Shown here piece after piece: positions 40,333-46,102 of a stretch of 46,102 nucleotides of DNA. This DNA is from an uncultured Muribaculaceae bacterium (GTDB taxonomy: Bacteria > Bacteroidota > Bacteroidia > Bacteroidales > Muribaculaceae). The number at the start of each line of letters is the position of its first letter. The stretch's first letter is position 1. Under the pieces are notes generated by a model. The model was not told the origin of the DNA. It worked only from the letters and a program-made list of their open reading frames with translations, and searched no databases. The stretch spans positions 1 through 46,102 of the forward strand of contig CAJTOB010000017.1 of assembly GCA_910578035.1 (NCBI GenBank), given 5' to 3'. The position numbers and the translations under genes were made by a program.

Positions 40333-40782
40333 ATGAAAAAAATTGAGAACCTTTCAGCTGAAGGAAACTACAGCGCAATCAATCTCGGCCGCCTTGCCGA
40401 TATTAAGGATTATGAACTTGAACTCGGCCCCGAAATCAAAATTCCGGGTAAAGTGTTCGGTGGGCAAGCACTCGGAGCAACCGGCGGTGAATTTTCGTTT
40501 CAGATTTTTCTGCCAGGCCAGGAAACGGGTTTTCTCCATTCCCACAAGGAGCATGAAGAACTCTATTTTTTCCTTGGAGGCAAGGGCGAGTTTCAAGTTG
40601 ACGGCATAGTGTTTCCGGTAGAGGAGGGTAGTGTTGTCCGTGTGGCTCCGGCGGGCAAGCGCTCAGTGCGCAATAATGGGGCAGAGCCGCTGGTGATGCT
40701 ATGTGTGCAATATCGAGCCGCAACATTCACCGCAGACGACGCTGCCGACGGAATTCTCTATCCCGAGCCCGTTAACTGGTAA
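40333..40782 (+). CDS. Cupin domain protein
   Basis: A 149-residue single-domain cupin. Motif 1 is GFLHSHKEHEELYFFLGGKGEF (H, H, E metal ligands) and motif 2 is VFPVEEGSVVRVAPAGKRSVRNNG, where the usual metal histidine is replaced by Arg or Lys, so metal binding may be partial. Divergent transcription from HxlR suggests a small inducible detoxification or sensing unit. The substrate is unknown. Confidence 0.87.
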   Translation: MKKIENLSAEGNYSAINLGRLADIKDYELELGPEIKIPGKVFGGQALGATGGEFSFQIFLPGQETGFLHSHKEHEELYFFLGGKGEFQVDGIVFPVEEGSVVRVAPAGKRSVRNNGAEPLVMLCVQYRAATFTADDAADGILYPEPVNW

Positions 40783-40804
40783 ATCAAGCGGCGGTCTGCC
40801 GTTC

Positions 40805-41725
40805 TCACAGCCATCTGAGCTTGCGGAGCGCCAGAAAGGCAAAAATTGTGAGGACGGCGGCTATGCCGAGGATTATCCAGAAGGCGTAGGGCGATGATAT
40901 CAGAATATCGACATTCATGCCATAGAGCGAGGCCACGAAAGTTGGCACGATAAGAATTATCGACAGGGCCGACATTCGCTTCATTATATTGTTTACATTG
41001 TTTGATATAATCGAGGCATATGAGTCCATCGTAGCCTTGATTATGTCGTTTGAAATGGCAGCTGTGGTGTCAGCCTGTTTCATTTCAATGTCTACATCTT
41101 CGGCGAGGTCTTCGTTCAGTTCGTTTCCATATATTTTCTGAATCCTTTCGAGAACCATTACATCGCCTTTGATTGAGGTGTTGAAAAGGACAAGCGATTT
41201 CTGAAGCCTCATAAGCTGCTTGAGGTCTTCGTTTTCTATTGATTTTTCAAGCGATTTTTCGGTGCCGATGACATATTCCGACATTTGACGGAGAAATTCG
41301 AGATACCAGTAGGCGGTCGAGAAAAAGATGCGCAGGGTGAACTCTGAGACTGTTTTGGTTTCAAGACTGATTTGGCAGGAGTGTTCGGCAAATGAATCGG
41401 GAAGAAGGGTGTTGTGATAGCAGACAGTTATCATTCGGTCTGAAGAATTGCTTATAATGCCGAAAGGAACAGTAGTATATGGCATTACACCGTTGTCGCA
41501 TTCTACAGGAACGCGAACAATGGTCATCATCCAGTCGCCGTTGCGCTCGACACGGGGGCGTTCGTCCTTGTCTTCGAGATATTCAAGAAGAATGGGCGGC
41601 ACGCCTTCCTTGCCGATAAGATAGCAGATATCGTCGCGGTCTGGGTCGGAAATGTTAATCCAACAAGCTTTTGCAGAATCTGGGGTAGGATGAAATCCCT
41701 TGTCGTCGTAGAAGTATCTTCGCAT
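40805..41725 (-). CDS. CorA family magnesium/divalent cation transporter
   Basis: A 306-residue inner-membrane channel of CorA type. A soluble N-terminal domain of about 245 residues precedes two C-terminal helices, with the signature YGMNVD (Gly269-Met270-Asn271) between them. The last residues are basic (ALRKLRWL), as usual. It starts 47 bases after the LytTR regulator stop on the same strand, so it may be read from the same transcript. Confidence 0.93.
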   Translation of the reverse strand: MRRYFYDDKGFHPTPDSAKACWINISDPDRDDICYLIGKEGVPPILLEYLEDKDERPRVERNGDWMMTIVRVPVECDNGVMPYTTVPFGIISNSSDRMITVCYHNTLLPDSFAEHSCQISLETKTVSEFTLRIFFSTAYWYLEFLRQMSEYVIGTEKSLEKSIENEDLKQLMRLQKSLVLFNTSIKGDVMVLERIQKIYGNELNEDLAEDVDIEMKQADTTAAISNDIIKATMDSYASIISNNVNNIMKRMSALSIILIVPTFVASLYGMNVDILISSPYAFWIILGIAAVLTIFAFLALRKLRWL

Positions 41726-41772
41726 CTCGGATTAGGCATGACATACTGATTATGTATGTAACAATCTGTCGG

Positions 41773-42501
41773 TCATTTTGTTTTTCCGACAATGTGGGTC
41801 GAGAGATGCTGAAGAAAACTCTGGCGGTAGCTTTCACCGACAGGAATGTATTCGCCGTCGTCGGCCACTATGCGGTTGCGCTCTATGCGGTCGATATGGT
41901 TTGTGTTTATTATGTATGAGCGGTGCACTTGCCTGAAATTTCCGGATAGACGCTCTAAAACAGCAGCGAATGAGCTCAATGTAAGGTATGGCTCAGGATT
42001 GGTGCATGTGAAAATCTGAAGGTATTCGCCGAAACCTTTGATGTAGCGGATATCGGAGAGGGCGACACGCACATAGCGGTAATCAACTTTTATGAAAAGC
42101 GAGTCTGCTGCCGATGGCGGAGAGAGAGCTTCCTGCCGCTGGCGGTCGGCCTGGGAATAGGCTTTGGCAACGGCTCTGTTGAAATCGACAAAACTGTATG
42201 GTTTAAGAAGATAATCGACCGCCGACACTTTATAGCTGTCTACTGCATATTGCGCATGTGCCGTTATAAAGATTACCATGGGTGGATTTGTGAGTGTCTT
42301 GACAAAGTCCATTCCGTTCAGGTCTGGCATGTTGATATCGGTAATCACAAGGTCTGCTTCATGCGAGGCCAGATAATCGATGGCCTCGAAACCATTTCGG
42401 CATTCGGCTGCGAGTTCGAGAAACGGCGTCTTGCCTACATATGTGCGCAGTTTTTCGAGAGCTATCGGTTCGTCATCAATTATGAGGGTCTTGAGTTTCA
42501 T
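41773..42501 (-). CDS. LytTR family response regulator
   Basis: A 242-residue two-component regulator. The receiver (1 to ~120) has the acidic pair Asp9/Asp10, phospho-acceptor Asp55 in VITDINMPDLNG, Thr80 and Lys100 in DYLLKPYS. The C-terminal LytTR DNA-binding domain shows VDYRYVRVALSDIRYIKGFG and FRQVHRSYIINTNHIDRI. It overlaps the histidine kinase gene by 26 bases, indicating translational coupling. Confidence 0.95.
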   Translation of the reverse strand: MKLKTLIIDDEPIALEKLRTYVGKTPFLELAAECRNGFEAIDYLASHEADLVITDINMPDLNGMDFVKTLTNPPMVIFITAHAQYAVDSYKVSAVDYLLKPYSFVDFNRAVAKAYSQADRQRQEALSPPSAADSLFIKVDYRYVRVALSDIRYIKGFGEYLQIFTCTNPEPYLTLSSFAAVLERLSGNFRQVHRSYIINTNHIDRIERNRIVADDGEYIPVGESYRQSFLQHLSTHIVGKTK

Positions 42502-43564
42502 GAGCCGGAATTGTTAGATGGACGGTATATACTGATTCTGTTTGGCTGATAGATAGGTTGGCGTTTGAGCCGTAGAGCAGCTTGAGCCTTTCTCTTACAT
42601 TGGCAAGGCCGATGCCTTTGCCTGATTTATCGTCGGGTGATTGAGCGCTGTTCATGCAGCTGAAGCGCACAGCATGGCCGGTGATATCGACAGAAATACT
42701 TACGAATGAGTTTTTGCGATAGCTTACACCGTGCTTGAATGCATTTTCGATAAAGACAAGGAACAGAAGCGGCGGGATGGAAATACCTCGCATTTCTGTT
42801 TCAGACGGAAACTGAGAACTTATGCTCAGGCAGTCTTCCGGAAATCGTTGACGCATCAGCCGAAGATAATTCTGAAGGAAAACGACTTCGTCGGAAAGCG
42901 GTATTATCGGGCGCGAACTATCGTAGAGGGTATAGCGCATTAATTGAGACATATCAATGACCATGCCCTGGGCTTTTTCGGGGTTGATTTCAATCATTCC
43001 ATGAATATTGTTGAGCATATTCATGTAAAAATGAGGATTTATCTGTGCTTTCAGATAGGTGAGCTGAGTTTCGGCGTTTGCCTTCATAAGGCTCTCGCGG
43101 TCCAGTTTGTCGTCGAAACGCTGGAACATCAGAGCAATAGCCAGATTACAACCTACCACGACAAGGGCATATGTGAAATCGAGAAACAGAGGCATCGGCA
43201 ATAGCGGACGCATGTGTGGGTGAGGAACAGGACGCACCTCGGGCGGAAGAGACGCAATTTTATGTACGAAGCTGAAATATTGGTATCCCCACAGCACTAT
43301 GACAAGAACAGCCGTAGACAGGAAATAGGGAAGAAGCCGGTTTCTGAGCAAAAGGCTGGGAATCAAGATTAGATTGTTTATAAGGAAAAGACCGAAAAAC
43401 GGAAGCATAGTGCTCAGCACGGCTATGACGACAGTCTGGTCTATAAGCGGTTGCGACATCTGCGCGCGATTGCGCATTATGCTGAGCATATAAATGCCGA
43501 TGGCAAGAGCCCACAGACCGGCATATACCATTGTTTCTGTTTTACGATTGCGTGACTTGCTCAT
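42476..43564 (-). CDS. LytS-like sensor histidine kinase
   Basis: A 362-residue membrane kinase. Four hydrophobic segments occupy the first ~160 residues, with almost no periplasmic domain, so it probably senses within the membrane. LKAQINPHFYMNMLNNIHGM carries the phospho-acceptor His of the His_kinase family, and the ATP site follows with FLVFIENAFKHGVSYRKNS and GKGIGLANVRERLKLLYG. The ATG at 43564 is chosen over the TTG at 43573; a TATCTTTG -7 box lies at 43593-43600. The partner is the overlapping LytTR regulator. Confidence 0.93.
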   Translation of the reverse strand: MSKSRNRKTETMVYAGLWALAIGIYMLSIMRNRAQMSQPLIDQTVVIAVLSTMLPFFGLFLINNLILIPSLLLRNRLLPYFLSTAVLVIVLWGYQYFSFVHKIASLPPEVRPVPHPHMRPLLPMPLFLDFTYALVVVGCNLAIALMFQRFDDKLDRESLMKANAETQLTYLKAQINPHFYMNMLNNIHGMIEINPEKAQGMVIDMSQLMRYTLYDSSRPIIPLSDEVVFLQNYLRLMRQRFPEDCLSISSQFPSETEMRGISIPPLLFLVFIENAFKHGVSYRKNSFVSISVDITGHAVRFSCMNSAQSPDDKSGKGIGLANVRERLKLLYGSNANLSISQTESVYTVHLTIPAHETQDPHN

Positions 43565-43592
43565 ATGAACCAAGTGGATATAGTGAATGTTG

Positions 43593-43600
43593 CAAAGATA
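43593..43600 (-). promoter_or_regulatory. -7 box of the kinase-regulator operon
   Basis: The minus strand reads TATCTTTG, 28 bases before the kinase ATG. Confidence 0.55.
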
Positions 43601-43729
43601 ATGAAAACGCTACGATATGCATAATCCGTTCAACAAACACGGTGTCTGAGCCTACGAACACCGCTAAGTTTTCGAAATTGTAAAAAGCCCTTTTAGGAGC
43701 CGGACGATTGCGTTTTCATTTTTTATGCT

Positions 43730-43737
43730 TACTTTTG
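43730..43737 (+). promoter_or_regulatory. -7 box of the glycosyltransferase gene, deciding its start
   Basis: TACTTTTG lies inside the longest open frame (TTG start at 43708). Transcription would begin near 43742, so translation must start downstream, at ATG 43771. Confidence 0.55.
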
Positions 43738-43770
43738 TGTGCCTTTTTCACGGCGATTATCTGTTCAAAA

Positions 43771-44955
43771 ATGTATTTCTCACCCATAATATCATATACG
43801 GCTCTGTGGCTCATCGGTGTGTGCGCATTGTGTGTGCTGGTGGTGGCTGCTTACTATTTTTTCAGAGTAAGAACAGTAATAACTTACCGTCGACGCGCCG
43901 ACAACGAGCGTCCAGATAAGCCGGACGCAGACTATCTTCCTGCATCGGTAATAATATATTCTCAAGGCGATGCCGAAAACTTGCGGGAACTTCTCGAAAT
44001 TGTTCTTAATCAGGATTACCCGGCTGCATACGAGGTGATTGTGGTAAACGAAGGCGAGGCAGGCGATGTGCGAGATACCGTCGGTATGCTGCGTGGTCGC
44101 TATTCGAATTTATATCTTACGTTTACCCCCGAAGGTGTGGTTAATCTCAGCCGCAAGAAACTCGCTCTTACCCTTGGGCTGAAAGCGGCACGATACGATG
44201 TGGCGGTGCTGACGACATCGGCTGCCATAATCAGTTCTCCGCAATGGCTTCGGCGAATGACAAGACGTTTTGACGTTAATTCGCCCGTTGAAGTTGTGCT
44301 GGGTGTGGCTGTTGTCGATCCGGAGGAAGATTCACACACAGGCCGTCGCCGCCGAGCTTTCGACTTTGTGGTCGAGACTGTGCGCTGGCTCGGTGTTGCC
44401 ATTGCCGGAAAACCGTTTCGCGGCACAGAATATAATATAGCCTACAGACGCTCCGCTTTTTTGCGTAACAAAGGCTTTGCCCGATCGCTCAATCTGCACT
44501 ACGGAGACGATGATATATTTATTTCCGAGATAGCCAAAGGCTCGAATACCGAGGTTGAGCTGTCGGAAGACTCTATAGTGCGTCTGCGGCATGGAAATCA
44601 CCCCCGCCTCTTCAATGAGCGAGTACTACGGCGTATATTCACAGAGCGTTTTATCCGTCGTAAGCCGCGTGTGCTCCAGCTCCTTGCCGGCATACTTCAG
44701 GTTGTAGCAATTCTGACAGGAGCCGCAGCCGCCTTTATAGACTGGCCAAATCTACAGGTCGCTATAATAGTATCCGTAATATTGGCAGCGATGATTGCCA
44801 TGGATATAATAATATGGCGCAAAGCCATGAAAGCATTGAAGTCGCGTCCGCTTTTGCTGACCATACCATGGCTTGTACTCACACATCCTGCCCGTCGGGC
44901 AATGGCGCGGCTTCGCTCCCGACTGAGCAAGCAGAAAAAATATACATGGGATTAA
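43771..44955 (+). CDS. Membrane-anchored family 2 glycosyltransferase
   Basis: A 394-residue protein. An N-terminal transmembrane helix (YTALWLIGVCALCVLVVAAY) is followed by a GT2 catalytic domain: PASVIIYSQGDAENLRELLE, YEVIVVNEGEAGDVRDTVGM, a DxD-like region near VLTTSAAIISSPQWL, then FRGTEYNIAYRRSAFL and HYGDDDIFI. Two helices near the C-terminus complete the anchor. The usual DxD is weak (ARYDVAVLTTS), so metal binding is uncertain. It probably makes an envelope glycan; there are no partner genes nearby. A bidirectional terminator follows. Confidence 0.8.
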   Translation: MYFSPIISYTALWLIGVCALCVLVVAAYYFFRVRTVITYRRRADNERPDKPDADYLPASVIIYSQGDAENLRELLEIVLNQDYPAAYEVIVVNEGEAGDVRDTVGMLRGRYSNLYLTFTPEGVVNLSRKKLALTLGLKAARYDVAVLTTSAAIISSPQWLRRMTRRFDVNSPVEVVLGVAVVDPEEDSHTGRRRRAFDFVVETVRWLGVAIAGKPFRGTEYNIAYRRSAFLRNKGFARSLNLHYGDDDIFISEIAKGSNTEVELSEDSIVRLRHGNHPRLFNERVLRRIFTERFIRRKPRVLQLLAGILQVVAILTGAAAAFIDWPNLQVAIIVSVILAAMIAMDIIIWRKAMKALKSRPLLLTIPWLVLTHPARRAMARLRSRLSKQKKYTWD

Positions 44956-44956
44956 A

Positions 44957-44996
44957 AATCCGGAGGTCTGAGTTTGATTTTCAAGACCTCCGGATT
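44957..44996. terminator. Bidirectional terminator
   Basis: A 13-bp perfect stem, AATCCGGAGGTCT (44957-44969) and its complement (44984-44996), with a 14-base loop, A-rich before and T-rich after. It lies between the convergent glycosyltransferase and rpiB genes. Confidence 0.88.
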
Positions 44997-45009
44997 ATTA
45001 TTTGAAAAG

Positions 45010-45477
45010 TCAATCGCATTTACAGCCTGCAACCGGTATCTTTTCGATACGGCGCTCATGGCGTCCGCCTTCAAATTCGGTAGACAGAAAAACATCTACA
45101 ATCTCAAGCGCAGTCTCCGGAGCAATGAAGCGGGCCGGAAGGACAAGGACATTGGCATTATTGTGAGCTCGGGCCAGACGCGCAAGTTCAGGAGTCCAGC
45201 ATAGAGCCGCGCGGATTCCCTGATGCTTGTTGAGAGTCATTCCTATACCATTGCCGCTGCCGCATATAGCGATTCCGGGATAGTTCTCGCCCTTTTCTAC
45301 TGCAATAGCACACGGATGTGCAAAATCGGCATAATCACAACTCTCAGAGCTATGAGTACCGAAATCGGTGCACGAAATACCCTTCGATTCAAGATATCCC
45401 TCTACGATACCTTTAAGCTCATACCCGGCATGGTCGCTGCATATGGCTGGCTGCAAGCCATCTTTCAGAATAGTCAT
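45010..45477 (-). CDS. rpiB: Ribose 5-phosphate isomerase B
   Basis: A 155-residue cytoplasmic isomerase of the pentose phosphate pathway, interconverting ribose 5-phosphate and ribulose 5-phosphate. Family motifs: ICSDHAGYELKG, CDYADFAHPCAIAV, GIAICGSGNGIGMTLNKHQG (with the anion hole and the catalytic Cys in ICGSG), RAALCWTPELARLARAHNNA and NVLVLPARFI. The length is standard. The C-terminal Cys pair (AGCKCD) is unremarkable. Monocistronic. Confidence 0.96.
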   Translation of the reverse strand: MTILKDGLQPAICSDHAGYELKGIVEGYLESKGISCTDFGTHSSESCDYADFAHPCAIAVEKGENYPGIAICGSGNGIGMTLNKHQGIRAALCWTPELARLARAHNNANVLVLPARFIAPETALEIVDVFLSTEFEGGRHERRIEKIPVAGCKCD

Positions 45478-45600
45478 AAAACGTATTATATTAATAGATT
45501 AACATATATGGCACAAAAACTGCATACAAATATTTGCAGACATCGATACAAAAATAATAAAAAAAATCCGTCAAAAATTTCATATTAAAGAAAAAAGCAC

Positions 45601-45608
45601 TAATTTTG
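45601..45608 (+). promoter_or_regulatory. -7 box of tRNA-Leu
   Basis: TAATTTTG matches TAnnTTTG and lies 28 bases before the mature tRNA 5' end. Confidence 0.5.
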
Positions 45609-45636
45609 CAACGCAAAAGAGCAATAGCTCACCTAT

Positions 45637-45717
45637 GCCCAGGTGGCGGAATGGTAGACGCGCTCGTTTCAGGTGCGAGTGCTGCGAGGCGTGCAGGTTC
45701 GAGTCCTGTTCTGGGCA
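45637..45717 (+). tRNA. tRNA-Leu (anticodon CAG)
   Basis: An 81-base tRNA without encoded CCA. The acceptor GCCCAGG (45637-45643) pairs with TCTGGGC (45710-45716), with discriminator A45717. The anticodon stem CTCGT/GCGAG encloses loop TTCAGGT, anticodon CAG. The long variable arm is typical of class II tRNA, and the T-arm is GCAGG-TTCGAGT-CCTGT. A terminator-like hairpin follows. Confidence 0.95.
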
Positions 45718-45722
45718 CTGTA

Positions 45723-45762
45723 AAATCCCGTAACTCATTGAAAATCAAGAGTTGCGGGATTT
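45723..45762 (+). terminator. Terminator of tRNA-Leu
   Basis: A 14-bp stem with one G-U pair (45723-45736 with 45749-45762) around 12 bases, followed by TCTCTTTTG. It starts five bases after the tRNA. Confidence 0.85.
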
Positions 45763-45772
45763 CTCTTTTGAT

Positions 45773-45859
45773 TTTTGTCCTCCTTTTGTCCTCCTATTTC
45801 AATTTTACCGATTTTTCGTCCTCCGCAAAGCGCAGATTTGTCCTAATTTTGTAGCCTCC
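45773..45859. repeat. Repeated GTCCTCC motifs downstream of the tRNA
   Basis: TTTTGTCCTCC occurs twice in direct tandem (45773-45783, 45784-45794), then as TTTTCGTCCTCC (45813-45824), with weaker copies ATTTGTCCTAA near 45836 and TTTTGTAGCCTCC (45847-45859). Such spaced direct repeats next to a tRNA resemble integrase arm-binding sites. I see no convincing gene in the 295 bases from 45718 to 46012. Confidence 0.6.
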
Positions 45860-45985
45860 TTTAATCGTCATCAATAGAGATTATGAAAAATTCGCCATTA
45901 TCAATCATTAAATAGTGTTAAAATTAGTGTGCGAATTTTCCACTTCTCGCCACAGCCCTCCATTACATTTCATAAGAATTTCATT

Positions 45986-45997
45986 AGGTTCGAGTCC
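45986..45997. repeat. 12-bp copy of the tRNA-Leu T-arm (candidate att site)
   Basis: AGGTTCGAGTCC is identical to 45695-45706 inside the tRNA T-arm, in the same orientation 291 bases downstream. The bases around it do not form a full tRNA. It fits a partial att repeat left by an element that used the tRNA 3' end, or a remnant of a broken tRNA copy. Confidence 0.5.
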
Positions 45998-46012
45998 GAA
46001 CAATTACAAATC

Positions 46013-46102
46013 TTAGGGCAACCGAATTAATAGCGTGTCCACCTCTGCGTTTAGTCCTGCGTTTGGTTCAGCGTTCAGTTGCGCATTTGCCTCCACATCA
46101 GA
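46013..46102 (-). CDS. C-terminal end of a minus-strand frame cut by the window edge
   Basis: Twenty-nine codons are open from the right edge to a TAA at 46013-46015. The translated tail contains the repetitive string NAQLNAEPNAGLNAE, from a ~12-bp degenerate DNA repeat around TGCGTTT. Its family cannot be recognised. Its place beyond a candidate tRNA att site would suit a mobile-element gene, but that is a guess. Confidence 0.35.
   Translation of the reverse strand, partial: SDVEANAQLNAEPNAGLNAEVDTLLIRLP

Noticed and set aside
45606..45854. 82-codon open frame on the plus strand
   Set aside because: Runs through tRNA-Leu and its terminator; not a protein gene.
45773..45859. GTCCTCC repeats as a CRISPR or as the coding end of an integrase on the minus strand
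   Set aside because: Spacing is irregular and too short for CRISPR; minus-strand frames through the repeats are interrupted by stops.

Overview
The window reads as a chromosome segment of a Bacteroidales bacterium, most likely from the Muribaculaceae or a near relative. This rests on three things: the -7 promoter motif TAnnTTTG ahead of many genes, the lack of Shine-Dalgarno sites, and the gene set (NigD-like lipoprotein, split OstA/LptD proteins, L31 type B, ECF sigma factors with envelope partners, LytS/LytTR pair, BNR_4 lipoprotein). The family assignment is inference; no rRNA is present.

Left end (1-3121): a tightly packed minus-strand restriction-modification island. It has two separate DPPY adenine methyltransferases followed by a protein that aligns clearly with the DNA-recognition part of the type IIS enzyme FokI but stops before the nuclease domain. 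Next come guaA (3282-4817), a secreted SGNH hydrolase, and a long minus-strand envelope block (6226-15769): PBP1A, MenA, an M16 peptidase, an OstA/LptA-like protein and a SurA-like chaperone.

Middle (15935-22311): a plus-strand run rich in envelope signalling. An ECF sigma factor, a one-helix anti-sigma-like protein and a Spy/CpxP-like periplasmic protein form a CnrYXH-like trio, followed by an FNT channel. Then comes the most striking gene of the window (20076-21614): one unbroken reading frame joining an ECF sigma factor, one transmembrane helix, a periplasmic linker and an outer-membrane beta-barrel. A NigD-like lipoprotein follows 22 bases later.

Right half (22387-46102): a metallophosphoesterase/PQQ-propeller protein, a GlsB-type membrane protein, a secreted protein with twelve exact 21-residue leucine-rich repeats, a B3/4-domain plus YciO-type pair, an iron alcohol dehydrogenase, a BNR_4 lipoprotein, L31, LptD and a GIN-domain protein. 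A 335-bp MITE-like element sits exactly at the GIN gene's stop codon. Then come a TolC-MacA-MacB-permease operon with an HxlR regulator and a divergent cupin, CorA, a LytTR two-component pair, a glycosyltransferase, RpiB and tRNA-Leu(CAG). Downstream of the tRNA there is a 12-bp copy of its T-arm and repeated GTCCTCC motifs, which look like an integration-site scar. The window ends in a truncated minus-strand frame.

Family names come from recognising motifs in the translations; no database search was run. Starts were moved inward where a promoter motif or signal peptide argues against the longest frame.
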